Below, in pieces: positions 8,880 to 17,083 of a stretch of 64,000 nucleotides of DNA. The DNA comes from DATMQA01 sp035566895 (lineage in GTDB: Bacteria; Verrucomicrobiota; Verrucomicrobiia; Limisphaerales; UBA8199), in contig DATMQA010000110.1 of the NCBI GenBank assembly GCA_035566895.1, positions 15,949-79,948 of the forward strand, written 5' to 3'. The notes beneath the pieces were generated by a model. The model was not told the origin of the DNA. It saw only the letters and a list, made by a program, of their open reading frames with translations, and searched no databases. Every line of letters starts with the position of its first letter. Position 1 is the first letter of the stretch. A program made the position numbers and the translations under genes.

Positions 8880-10259
8880 ATGAAAATCCGTTCTCAAATT
8901 CTTGCCGTGCTGACCGCTGGCTGCGCCCTGGGCCTCGCCCTGCCCTTACGCGCCGCACCGGTTGACGATGAAGACTTCAAGGCCTTCAAAGACAGCGTCA
9001 CCAAACGCCTCGACCTGCTGGAAAAAACCCACGAGCAGGACCAGAAGATTATCGAGCAAGACCGCAAGGTGCACGAGCAGGACCAACAGGAAATCCAACA
9101 TTTGAAAATGCGCCTGGACGAAACCCAGAAGACGGCGACCGATGCCCAACAAAAGGCCGAAGCGGCGTCCCAGGTGCAACCGGTCCATCCGATCCCCGAA
9201 GGCCCCGCGGCGACGCATAACTTTATGGTGGTTGGCGATGCCGAGGTGCAGTTCGGCAAAGTGGACGGCTCGCACAGCGGTTTTACGCTGGCGGACTTCG
9301 CGCCGATCTTCCTGTTTCGCGCGCGGGACAATATCCTCTTTGAAGCGGGTTTTGATGTGAGGTTGCAAAACGGGTCCACTGGGGCCGTTCCCGCGCACGA
9401 TAGCGGTTCGGGGACCTCAGTGGGTTTGAGCTTTGCCACGCTGGATTACATGTACAACGACTATCTGACCTTTGTTGCGGGGGACATGCTGCTGCCCCTG
9501 GGCACCTACAGTGAGCGGGCCGCGGGTTGGCTCAACAAGATACCGGATGACCCTATGCCGCGGAGCGTGCTGCCCGGCAGCGGGGTCGGGGCGCAGATGC
9601 GAGGGGCGCTTCCGGTGGGGGCGTCCGGCCAGTCGCTGAGTTACTCGGTTTATGGCGCCAACGGACCGAGTTCGATGGACATAACCGGCAACAGCACCAG
9701 CCTGGACCTGGGCGGCAACGTCGGCCTCAAGTCGGACGGTTCCACCGGCAATCTCCATGGTTCACCGGGCGCGGGTGGGCGGGTCGGGTGGTTCTATCCC
9801 TGGAAGGCGCACTATGATCTGGAACTCGGCGTTTCCGGCCAAACCGGCCCCTGGGATGATATGGAGCATCGGCAGTGGTCGGCCGGCGTATTGGACGCGG
9901 CGCTGCACCTGGGCCCGTACGTCGAGGTCAAGGGCGAGTATATTTATACGTGGGTCGAGACGGACGACATCGGAAACTGGCATCCCCACGGCTGGTGGGC
10001 GCAGGCTGGTTACAAATTGGCGGGCCTGAACCTGGACCTGCCACTGATCAATAACTTTGAAGTGGTCGGGCGGTACGACAACCTCCGCAACTTTAATGAC
10101 GCCGGCACCATCTTCCGGAAAGCGGACCGCTACACGGCGGGACTCATCTACTACCTGACCAACACGCTCTTGCTGGAGGGCGATTACGAAATGGCGAGCA
10201 GCGACGATGATGGGCTGAACCACAACCGGCTGGTATTCCAGTTCTCCTTCGGGTTCTGA
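8880..10259 (+). CDS. outer-membrane porin-like beta-barrel with N-terminal coiled coil
   Basis: 459 residues. Signal peptide (MKIRSQILAVLTAGCALGLALPLRAA) followed by a Gln/Glu-rich coiled coil at about residues 30-100 (repeats of HEQDQ type), then a barrel domain with alternating aromatic strands and a terminal aromatic Phe (FQFSFGF), the usual C-terminal signature for outer-membrane insertion. The coiled-coil plus barrel layout resembles DcaP/OprO-type or phosphate-selective porins and other putative porins of Gram-negative bacteria. It sits between two cytochromes c, so it could supply a substrate or be part of a porin-cytochrome conduit; neither cytochrome has enough haems to span a barrel alone. 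The function is inferred from topology. Confidence 0.75.
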   Translation: MKIRSQILAVLTAGCALGLALPLRAAPVDDEDFKAFKDSVTKRLDLLEKTHEQDQKIIEQDRKVHEQDQQEIQHLKMRLDETQKTATDAQQKAEAASQVQPVHPIPEGPAATHNFMVVGDAEVQFGKVDGSHSGFTLADFAPIFLFRARDNILFEAGFDVRLQNGSTGAVPAHDSGSGTSVGLSFATLDYMYNDYLTFVAGDMLLPLGTYSERAAGWLNKIPDDPMPRSVLPGSGVGAQMRGALPVGASGQSLSYSVYGANGPSSMDITGNSTSLDLGGNVGLKSDGSTGNLHGSPGAGGRVGWFYPWKAHYDLELGVSGQTGPWDDMEHRQWSAGVLDAALHLGPYVEVKGEYIYTWVETDDIGNWHPHGWWAQAGYKLAGLNLDLPLINNFEVVGRYDNLRNFNDAGTIFRKADRYTAGLIYYLTNTLLLEGDYEMASSDDDGLNHNRLVFQFSFGF

Positions 10260-10331
10260 GCAAAAATTGTCCTCACAATAGCAATAAACGGTAAGACGGC
10301 TGAGTGGGGCCGGTGAATCTTTACGAGCAAT

Positions 10332-10814
10332 ATGAAAATATCAAAATTAAGAATCATCATCGCGTTAGGACTGGCCGCCGGCGCCGGTGCGACCCTGGTC
10401 GCGCGGGCTGCTGACGAGCCGCTCGACGCCGAAACCAAAGCCCGCATCGAACGGTTCGAAAAAGGACCGGCGTCCGTGGACGTCTCCAAGTACCCGCAAG
10501 GCATCCAGGAGAACTACGAGGTGTTCTCGCAAAAATGCTCGCAGTGCCACAAGTTGAGCCGCCCGATCAATTCGGATTACGCGCTGCCCGACGAATGGTC
10601 GCGCTACATTAAGCGCATGATGCACAAACCCGGCAGCGGCATTAGCGCCGGCGAAGGCAAAAAAATCTATGAGTTCCTGGCGTATGACTCCAGCGTGCGC
10701 AAGAAGGGCATGGTAGCCGACAAACTGGCCAAGGCCACCCCGGAAGACAAAACCGCCGGCGAAGCCAAGATCAAAGAACTGCACGATAAGTACGACAAGG
10801 GAGCTGCCAGGTGA
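10332..10814 (+). CDS. secreted monohaem cytochrome c-like protein
   Basis: 160 residues; signal peptide (MKISKLRIIIALGLAAGAGATLVARA) and a single CSQCH haem motif near residue 70, followed by KLSRPINSDYALPDEW and a YIKRMMHKPGSGIS segment in which a Met may serve as the distal ligand. The C-terminal 50 residues are highly charged. The layout parallels the cytochrome at 8493, and the two may be distant paralogues. It is separated from the next gene by a 150-bp spacer with an 8-bp tandem array. Confidence 0.8.
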   Translation: MKISKLRIIIALGLAAGAGATLVARAADEPLDAETKARIERFEKGPASVDVSKYPQGIQENYEVFSQKCSQCHKLSRPINSDYALPDEWSRYIKRMMHKPGSGISAGEGKKIYEFLAYDSSVRKKGMVADKLAKATPEDKTAGEAKIKELHDKYDKGAAR

Positions 10815-10833
10815 TCGGTTGCGTCCGGTTACC

Positions 10834-10873
10834 TAGCTACATAGTTACATGGTTCCATGGTTGCATGGTTACA
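10834..10873. repeat. five-unit 8-bp tandem array
   Basis: Consecutive units TAGCTACA, TAGTTACA, TGGTTCCA, TGGTTGCA, TGGTTACA (consensus TRGTTNCA), between the cytochrome c and FAD/Fe-S oxidoreductase genes. Unlike most arrays in this window the period is 8, not 7. Confidence 0.75.
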
Positions 10874-10966
10874 TCGGGTTGCATGAAGGCTGTGAGAGCG
10901 TCGTAACCGTGTAATGCTTGAACTATTGAACGCTACGGCCGCCAGTAACACCTCACGACCAGCGCC

Positions 10967-12889
10967 ATGCCCCCCGCCTACAAAATCGAGATACCAGACG
11001 TGAGTTATTTCGAGCGGCAGGTAGCCTGCCGCGTGGGCTGCCCGGTGCACACGGATTCGGGCGGGTACGTGCAGGCTATCGCCCAGGGGCGCTACGAGGA
11101 GGCCTATATCATTGCCCGGCGCCCCAATCCCTTTGCCTCGATCTGCGGCCGGGTCTGTGCCGCTCCGTGCGAGGCCAAATGCCGCCGCGGCGCGCTGGAT
11201 GCGGCCATTTCGATCCGCGCTTTGAAACGGTTCGTGTGTGAAAAGTTCGGCGTGGAGTCTGACGACTTCGACCTGAATCGCGTCTACCCGCAATTGCGCC
11301 AGAAGGACCGGGAGCGGCCGGGCTCGAGCCGGAAGGTAGCCGTGATTGGTGCGGGGCCGGCCGGTTTGTCTTGCGCCCACGAGTTGGCCTTGATGGGTTT
11401 TTCGCCGACGGTGTTTGAAGCCCAGGACGTGGCCGGCGGAATGCTGGTGCTGGGCGTGCCCGAATACCGGCTGCCTCGCGAGATCATCCAGGCGGAAATC
11501 AATGCGATTGCCTCGCTGGGGGTCGAGATTCGCCGCAACCAGCGGCTGGGCCGCGACTTTTCGCTAGCGGACTTAAAGCAACAAGGCTACGAAGCGGTGT
11601 TTTTGGGTATCGGCGCGCACAAAAGCCGCGACCTGGCGATCGAAGGGGTCCAATTCGACGGGGTGCTGCGGGCCATCGAATTCCTGCTCAATGTCAACCT
11701 CGGGTTCCGTGTCACGCTGGGCCGCAAGGTCGTGGTGATCGGCGGCGGCAACGTTGCTTTCGATGTCGCCCGTTCGGTGGTTCGCCAGACCGAGCAACTC
11801 GCCGGCATGAGCGAGGCGGAACTGCGCACCGCCTTGCACCAGGCAGCGACAGCGCTGGAACAGTTGACGGCGCGGGAACCGGAAGCCCCGGATGAAGTGC
11901 GCCTGGCGCTGGATGTTGCGCGGGAAGCCATTCGGAAGGGCGTTCCCGAAGTGCACATGTATTGCCTGGAGAGCCTCGATGAAATTCCAGCCGCCCGCGA
12001 GGAAATCGAGGAAGCCAAACAGGAAGGCATCCGCCTGCATACCCGGTTCGGCCCGCGGCGCATCTTTGGCCGGGAAGGCAAAGTCAGCGGCATCGAACTC
12101 ATTAAGTGCAGCCGGATCTTCGATGAGAACCGGCGTTTCAACCCTCAATTCATCGAAGGCAGCGAGGAAACCGTCGATTGCGACACCGTGGTGCTGGCCA
12201 TCGGCCAGTCCGCCGACCTGGCTTGGGTTCGTCCCGAGGACGATCTCAAGCTTACTCCGCGCGGCACGTTGCAAACCGACTCAGAAACGCTCGCGACTTC
12301 GCGGCCGGACATTTTCGCCGGGGGTGACGTGGCCTCCGGGCCCAGAATCATTATCACCGCTGTGGCGGAAGGCCAGCGAGCGGCTCGCTCGATTGCCAAA
12401 TACCTGACCGGACGGGTGCCTGAACCCTCGCGCCAAGCGCGCATTACCAGCTACCCGACCGAGAATTACCGGATGCCGGTTGATTATGAAAAGATGCCAC
12501 ACCGTTCGCCGCCGGTTTTGCCGGTGGACCGCCGCATCGGCATTGCCGAAGTTGAACGAGCCTACCCGCAGCCAGAGGCGGCCGTGCAAGGGTTGCGCTG
12601 CCTCCAGTGCCACATCAGCCCCATTTTCGACGGCGACAAATGCATCCTCTGCGGCGGCTGCGCGGATGTCTGTCCGGAGAACTGCCTGCGCCTGGTCGAT
12701 GTCCTGGCAGTGCGGGGCGATGAGCAACTGCAGGCAGCGCTGCTGGCCCGATACGGGCGCGTGCCGCAAGCCGGCGAACACGCCGGCATCATCAAGGACG
12801 AGACCCGCTGCATTCGCTGCGGCTTGTGTGCGGTACGTTGTCCCACCGGCGCCATCACGATGGAAAGGGTGGAGTGGGTGCCGGCGTGA
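10967..12889 (+). CDS. GltD-like FAD/NAD(P) oxidoreductase with N- and C-terminal 4Fe-4S clusters
   Basis: 640 residues. The N-terminal dihydropyrimidine-dehydrogenase domain II-type Fe-S region shows CRVGCPVHTD, then CGRVCAAPCEAKC. The FAD-binding Rossmann motif VIGAGPAGLSC begins near residue 125 and the NAD(P) motif VIGGGNVAFDVARSVV near 254. The terminal GGDVASG FAD loop is present. The C-terminus adds a ferredoxin-like part with CILCGGCADVCPENC and CIRCGLCAVRCPTG, enough for two more 4Fe-4S clusters. No signal peptide is seen, so it is cytoplasmic. By family it moves electrons between NAD(P)H and Fe-S or flavin partners. Placed directly before the Rieske and cytochrome b genes, it may feed or accept electrons at a quinone-linked complex. 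It is not a plain glutamate synthase subunit, because no large subunit is nearby and the C-terminal ferredoxin is extra. Confidence 0.85.
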   Translation: MPPAYKIEIPDVSYFERQVACRVGCPVHTDSGGYVQAIAQGRYEEAYIIARRPNPFASICGRVCAAPCEAKCRRGALDAAISIRALKRFVCEKFGVESDDFDLNRVYPQLRQKDRERPGSSRKVAVIGAGPAGLSCAHELALMGFSPTVFEAQDVAGGMLVLGVPEYRLPREIIQAEINAIASLGVEIRRNQRLGRDFSLADLKQQGYEAVFLGIGAHKSRDLAIEGVQFDGVLRAIEFLLNVNLGFRVTLGRKVVVIGGGNVAFDVARSVVRQTEQLAGMSEAELRTALHQAATALEQLTAREPEAPDEVRLALDVAREAIRKGVPEVHMYCLESLDEIPAAREEIEEAKQEGIRLHTRFGPRRIFGREGKVSGIELIKCSRIFDENRRFNPQFIEGSEETVDCDTVVLAIGQSADLAWVRPEDDLKLTPRGTLQTDSETLATSRPDIFAGGDVASGPRIIITAVAEGQRAARSIAKYLTGRVPEPSRQARITSYPTENYRMPVDYEKMPHRSPPVLPVDRRIGIAEVERAYPQPEAAVQGLRCLQCHISPIFDGDKCILCGGCADVCPENCLRLVDVLAVRGDEQLQAALLARYGRVPQAGEHAGIIKDETRCIRCGLCAVRCPTGAITMERVEWVPA

Positions 12890-12960
12890 AAGTCCAAAGT
12901 CCAACTCCGTGCGTCGCACCTTTGGACCGAGCGGGTTCCGACTTTGGACTTTGGACCTTT
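12889..12960. repeat. heptamer-built inverted repeat
   Basis: The left arm has two AAAGTCC units followed by AA; the right arm (12944-12960) has TTGGACTTTGGACCTTT, its reverse complement with one extra T/C change. The arms are 39 bp apart. It fills the gap between the oxidoreductase stop and the Rieske start and could form a long stem in the operon mRNA. Confidence 0.7.
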
Positions 12961-12968
12961 GACTTAAT

Positions 12969-13433
12969 ATGACGCAAATGCCTGAAGACAAACTGCAACG
13001 GCGGACGTTCCTTGCGCTGTCGCTGGGCTGGTGCTCCGCGTTGTTCGCGCTCGGGGCATCGTTGGCGGCCGCCAGTCGCTTTCTGGTGCCCAACGTGCTC
13101 TACGAGCCCGACCGCAGATTCAAAGCGCTTAAACCTGAGGATTACCCCGAAGGCCCGACGTTCATGCCCAACCTTCGGGTCTTCCTCTTCCGCAAAGGCA
13201 ACAGCTTCCGCGCCGCGTCGGCGATCTGCACCCATCTGGGTTGCACGGTCAACCTGGCCGGGAGCGGATTCCATTGCCCGTGCCACGGCAGTGTATTCGA
13301 TCAAAGCGGCGTCGTGGTCAGCGGACCGGCGCCTTCGGCGCTGGCATGGTTTGAATTGGCTCTCAGCCGCGACGGGCATCTGGTCATCGACACGTCGCAA
13401 CCGGTCAAGGCGGACAAATATCTGGTCGTTTAG
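12969..13433 (+). CDS. qcrA: Rieske iron-sulfur protein of a bc-type quinol oxidase complex
   Basis: 154 residues. An N-terminal twin-Arg-like stretch (QRRTFLAL) leads into one membrane helix, as in Tat-exported Rieske proteins. The 2Fe-2S ligands are in CTHLGC (Cys87, His89, Cys92) and CPCHGS (Cys103, Cys105, His106); the disulfide pair is Cys92/Cys105. This subunit oxidises quinol at the positive side of the membrane and passes the electron to cytochrome c. Its stop codon is followed after 6 bp by the cytochrome b gene, so the two are cotranscribed. Confidence 0.92.
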   Translation: MTQMPEDKLQRRTFLALSLGWCSALFALGASLAAASRFLVPNVLYEPDRRFKALKPEDYPEGPTFMPNLRVFLFRKGNSFRAASAICTHLGCTVNLAGSGFHCPCHGSVFDQSGVVVSGPAPSALAWFELALSRDGHLVIDTSQPVKADKYLVV

Positions 13434-13439
13434 TCTAAC

Positions 13440-14717
13440 ATGCTCAAGCGCATCTGGAAAATGTTCAGGGACACGCGGCTCGGCCGCTCGATTTTTCGAA
13501 TCGGCTTGCCGGAGAGCAACCTCGAGCGCTCCCAAGTAGCTATCTCGAGTTTCTTCCTGCATTTCCAGCCGGCCAAGGTCAATCGGCGGGTGTTGAAATT
13601 CCGCACCACGCTGGGCCTGGGCCTCATCTCCCTCTACCTGTTCCTCATCCTTGTCGTCACCGGCGTGTTACTGATGTTCTATTACGTGCCCGCGACGGAT
13701 TACGCGTACCAGAACATGAAGGACCTGGAGTTCGTCGTCACGGCCGGGCAAGTCCTGCGCAACATGCATCGGTGGGCGGCGCACCTCATGGTGCTCTGCG
13801 CGGTGTTACACCTATGCCGAGTGTTTTACACCGGCGCTTACAAACCGCCCCGCGAATTCAATTGGGTCGTCGGGGTGTCCCTTTTACTGCTCACGCTGGC
13901 GCTGTCGTTCACCGGCTATCTGCTGCCCTGGGACCAACTCGCGTTTTGGGCGATCACGGTCGGCACCAACATTGCCGGCTATGCGCCGATCATTGGCAAG
14001 AAACTCCAGTTCCTTTTCCTGGGCGGCCATGTGGTCGGGGAGTCGGCGCTCATTCGTTTCTATGTCCTGCACGTGCTCGTTCTGCCGGGGGTTATCACGG
14101 TCCTCATTGCCGTCCATGTCTGGCGTGTCCGCAAGGATGGCGGCTTGGCCGCCCCCGCGGAGCCTCAGCCGAGCCAGGAAGAGCTGCCGGCCGCCCAGCT
14201 TCCCGGCACGAAGACTTATGGCCTGATGGAACTGGCAAGGGGCACCACCCCAATGGTCGGGATCAAGCCTGAAGACGAGGTTTTCACCTGGCCGAACCTG
14301 GTTTTCCGCGAGCTGCTTTTATTTATGGCCGTCAGCGCCGTTGTCCTGGTGCTGGCGATCTGTTTCAACGCGCCGCTTGAGGAAATCGCCAATCCGGTTC
14401 ATCCCCCCAATCCCGCCAAGGCGCCCTGGTACTTTTTAGGGTTGCAGGAGTTGGTTTCCTATTCGGCGCTATGGGGCGGGGTGATCATCCCGGCGCTGCT
14501 TGTCTTTGCGTTACTGCTTTTGCCATACCTCGACCGGCGGCGCGCCGGGGTAGGCGTCTGGTTTTCCAGGGAGCGCAAAACGGCGCTGACTTTGTTTACC
14601 ATTAGCCTGATCGTAGCGGTCATCCTGACCGTCATCGGCACTTTCTTCCGAGGACCCAACTGGTCCTGGCAAACGCCGTGGAAACCGGCGCCGGCGGTTG
14701 CTGCTGAGGGTCACTGA
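13440..14717 (+). CDS. qcrB: cytochrome b (fused b6 and subunit IV-like halves)
   Basis: 425 residues. The N-terminal half contains four hydrophobic segments with the haem-ligand His pairs in RNMHRWAAHLMV and VLHLCRVFY, and in RFYVLHVLVL and VLIAVHVWRVRK. A soluble linker (about residues 235-285) is followed by a subunit IV-like half with three helices. The Qo-site PEWY motif appears as APWY in NPAKAPWYFLGLQE. The length and single-chain layout resemble the cytochrome b of many non-proteobacterial bc complexes. A soluble Pro/Glu-rich linker of this kind is seen in families where b6 and subunit IV were joined. Together with the Rieske gene upstream and the hexahaem cytochrome downstream it forms the core of a quinol:cytochrome c oxidoreductase. 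Confidence 0.92.
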   Translation: MLKRIWKMFRDTRLGRSIFRIGLPESNLERSQVAISSFFLHFQPAKVNRRVLKFRTTLGLGLISLYLFLILVVTGVLLMFYYVPATDYAYQNMKDLEFVVTAGQVLRNMHRWAAHLMVLCAVLHLCRVFYTGAYKPPREFNWVVGVSLLLLTLALSFTGYLLPWDQLAFWAITVGTNIAGYAPIIGKKLQFLFLGGHVVGESALIRFYVLHVLVLPGVITVLIAVHVWRVRKDGGLAAPAEPQPSQEELPAAQLPGTKTYGLMELARGTTPMVGIKPEDEVFTWPNLVFRELLLFMAVSAVVLVLAICFNAPLEEIANPVHPPNPAKAPWYFLGLQELVSYSALWGGVIIPALLVFALLLLPYLDRRRAGVGVWFSRERKTALTLFTISLIVAVILTVIGTFFRGPNWSWQTPWKPAPAVAAEGH

Positions 14718-14723
14718 AAGCAT

Positions 14724-14834
14724 GAAATCCGAAACCCGAGACCCGAAACCCGAAAGAAGGCGGAAGGCCGAAATTCGAAGCCTCCCGCTGTTGATTGGCT
14801 TTTCGGCCTTCGACCTTCGGACTTCGGATTTTGT
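14724..14834. repeat. heptamer array arranged as inverted repeat
   Basis: Left half in 7-mers: GAAATCC, GAAACCC, GAGACCC, GAAACCC, GAAAGAA, GGCGGAA, GGCCGAA, ATTCGAA. After a 20-bp centre the right half reads TTTTCGG, CCTTCGA, CCTTCGG, ACTTCGG, ATTTTGT, roughly the reverse complement of the left. It occupies most of the gap between cytochrome b and the hexahaem cytochrome gene. Confidence 0.75.
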
Positions 14835-14849
14835 GCGGCGGCTTGCGTT

Positions 14850-16241
14850 ATGAATGATTCCCTTCGCAAGTTATATCCCTGGTTCACGGTGCTCGGCGTG
14901 CTGGTCGGAGCACTGGTGGTAGTGGCTTTCTATAAGGACCAATTCCGTGAGTGGAAAGTCTGGCAGCGTAAATACATCAAGCTGGAGCAGGCCCGCGCCG
15001 CGACGCCCGAACAACGCTCGGAGGCCGCCCGCCTCCCGGCTGAGGTGCGCCAGTTTGTGTTGACCGAGCCGGACCGGGTGGACCGCTGCACGACCTGCCA
15101 TGCGGCGGTGGAAGACCCCAGCTACGCCGGCCTGCCGCTGCCCCTGGCCTATCACCCTTACCACGACCGCCACCCTTTCGACAAATTCGGCTGCACGATC
15201 TGCCACCAGGGCCAGGGCCGCGCCACCACGCGCGAAGCCGCTCACGGCCACATCGAGCATTGGGACCGCCCCATGATCGAGATGAAATACATCCAATCCG
15301 CGTGCGCCAAGTGCCATCTGCCGGCGGACATTCCCAACGCGCCGCAACTGGTGCGCGGCCAGACGGTGTTCGAGGAAAGCGGTTGCATCGGTTGCCATAA
15401 GCTCCACGGCAGTGGCGGTATCATCGGTCCCGAACTGGAAAAAGTGGGCGCCAGCCGGAGTCCCGAATGGCTCATCAAGCATTTCAAAAACCCCGCGTCA
15501 GTCACGCCCGGTTCGTCTATGCCCCCCATCAAAGCGAGCGAAGCTGACCTCGAAGCCCTTACCCTTTACGTCCTGAGTTTCACCGGCGAACCTTTGAGCG
15601 CCTATTATGTTTCCATGAAAACTCTGCCCGGGATAGCCGCGGGCAGGCGTCTCTTTCAGGAGAAAGGTTGCCAGGAGTGCCATAGCCTCGCCGGCAAGGG
15701 CGGCACCATCGGCCCGGCCCTGGATGAAATCGCCAAGCGCCACGACACCCAGTGGATTATTGCCCACTTCAGAAACCCCCAAGCCATCACGCCCGGGACA
15801 CTTATGCCCCAATTCAACTTTTCTGAGCAGGAAACCCGCGCGCTGACCGAGTTTCTGCTCTCGATGACCGATACGAACCTGGTCGGGTTCCTCAAGACGC
15901 CGGCGCTGATGACGCCGATTGAGCGCGGCAAAGATATCTACAAGAAGTATGGCTGCGCGGGTTGCCACGGTTCTGAAGGCCAGGGTGGCGTACCCAATCC
16001 CAATGCCAAGACCGCCCAACAGGTGCCCGGACTCAAATTTGTGTCCGAGGGTTACACCAAAGACGAACTCAAAAAGCGCATTCTGGATGGTCAGCGCGAA
16101 ATCCCGGTCATGGACCCGAAAAAGCCCGCGGCGCCGCTCTACATGCCGCCGTGGCGCGGCAAGATCGCTGAAGGGGAACTCAATGATTTGATGGCCTATC
16201 TTAACAGCCTGGCTCCCAAGGGCGAGAAGCTCGACTTCTAA
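14850..16241 (+). CDS. membrane-anchored hexahaem cytochrome c of the bc-type complex
   Basis: 463 residues. One N-terminal membrane anchor (YPWFTVLGVLVGALVVVAFYK) and six haem motifs: CTTCH (about 80), CTICH (115), CAKCH (152), CIGCH (179), CQECH (274) and CAGCH (369). The first three form a compact multihaem N-terminal part; the last three sit in ordinary cytochrome c domains, two of them near-duplicates (both have GSGGIIGPEL or GKGGTIGPAL and an ITPG or VTPG-S/T-MP motif with the Met ligand). It probably replaces cytochrome c1 as electron acceptor of the Rieske protein and passes electrons to periplasmic cytochromes such as those encoded upstream. It is the last gene of the run and is convergent with the next gene. 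Confidence 0.9.
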   Translation: MNDSLRKLYPWFTVLGVLVGALVVVAFYKDQFREWKVWQRKYIKLEQARAATPEQRSEAARLPAEVRQFVLTEPDRVDRCTTCHAAVEDPSYAGLPLPLAYHPYHDRHPFDKFGCTICHQGQGRATTREAAHGHIEHWDRPMIEMKYIQSACAKCHLPADIPNAPQLVRGQTVFEESGCIGCHKLHGSGGIIGPELEKVGASRSPEWLIKHFKNPASVTPGSSMPPIKASEADLEALTLYVLSFTGEPLSAYYVSMKTLPGIAAGRRLFQEKGCQECHSLAGKGGTIGPALDEIAKRHDTQWIIAHFRNPQAITPGTLMPQFNFSEQETRALTEFLLSMTDTNLVGFLKTPALMTPIERGKDIYKKYGCAGCHGSEGQGGVPNPNAKTAQQVPGLKFVSEGYTKDELKKRILDGQREIPVMDPKKPAAPLYMPPWRGKIAEGELNDLMAYLNSLAPKGEKLDF

Positions 16242-16247
16242 TCGTCT

Positions 16248-16928
16248 TTACTTCAACTCCTTGAGCTTCAGATTCCGGAACTCAACCCGATAGCCCTCCG
16301 ATTCCACCGCAATGTACCCTTTTGGTGCTTCGCAAGAGTCATACGTGCAGATGACGGCGCCATTGAGCCAGACGGTCAAGGTTTTGCCGCGGGCGCTCAC
16401 CTCGACGGTGTTCCATTCACCGGCGGGTTTCATGCGGAGTTCGGTGGGCGAAAGTTTGAAGCGTTTCGGGTGGCCATCGACCGGTGACTGTCCAAACAGA
16501 TACCCGCCGTCCATTGTGAGCTGGGCCTGGTGCCAGATTGCACCTTCGGCGGAATTGCGAATGAACACGCCGCTGTTGTAATTGCTTTTCCCGGAAGTAA
16601 CCGGGGGGAAACGAAACTCGACATGGAAGACGCAATCCGCAAGTTCACGGTCGAAGCGGAGCATTTCGTGGCCCCCATCGCCGTCACAGACCAGCAGCCC
16701 GCTCCCGGGAGCGACGTGCCACTGGGCGCGGCCGAGGTGGTTGGTGGGCGGGATCGGCACGCGCGTCCATCCTTTCAGGTCGGCTGCGGGTTGGATATCG
16801 TTCCACCCGGCCGGGTCGGCCAGCAGGGCGCTTTTGGTTTCGGTTTCTGCACTGGTGGCCGCTGAAGGAGACAACGCGAGCACTGCGGAACAGGCCAGGA
16901 ACAAAACGAAGTTTTTAAGGTTACGCAT
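16248..16928 (-). CDS. secreted DUF1080 / 3-keto-disaccharide hydrolase-family protein
   Basis: 226 residues; signal peptide MRNLKNFVLFLACSAVLALSPSAATSA. The remainder is one concanavalin A-like jelly-roll domain with family hallmarks: DLKGWTRVP, WHVAPGSGLLVCDGDGG, FHVEFRFP, NSGVFIRN, GEWNTVEVSARGKTLTVWLNG and VEFRNLKLKEL at the end. The family is greatly expanded in Planctomycetes and Verrucomicrobia; characterised members hydrolyse 3-keto-glycosides. The signal peptide places it outside the cytoplasm. Its stop codon is 6 bp from the convergent cytochrome c gene. The neighbours give no pathway information. Confidence 0.88.
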   Translation of the reverse strand: MRNLKNFVLFLACSAVLALSPSAATSAETETKSALLADPAGWNDIQPAADLKGWTRVPIPPTNHLGRAQWHVAPGSGLLVCDGDGGHEMLRFDRELADCVFHVEFRFPPVTSGKSNYNSGVFIRNSAEGAIWHQAQLTMDGGYLFGQSPVDGHPKRFKLSPTELRMKPAGEWNTVEVSARGKTLTVWLNGAVICTYDSCEAPKGYIAVESEGYRVEFRNLKLKELK

Positions 16929-17083
16929 GGACGATTAATACGGCCCCTGCGTACGGACAGCAAGAGCCGGGACGCGAGGACATGCAGGAGAAGCTCGGTT
17001 TTGACAGTGCTCATGAATTGTGGAATGAGGGACTTGCCGCGATTTTTCCTCCGGCGTCGGGTCTGAGCCTGAGGAGGGCACCC

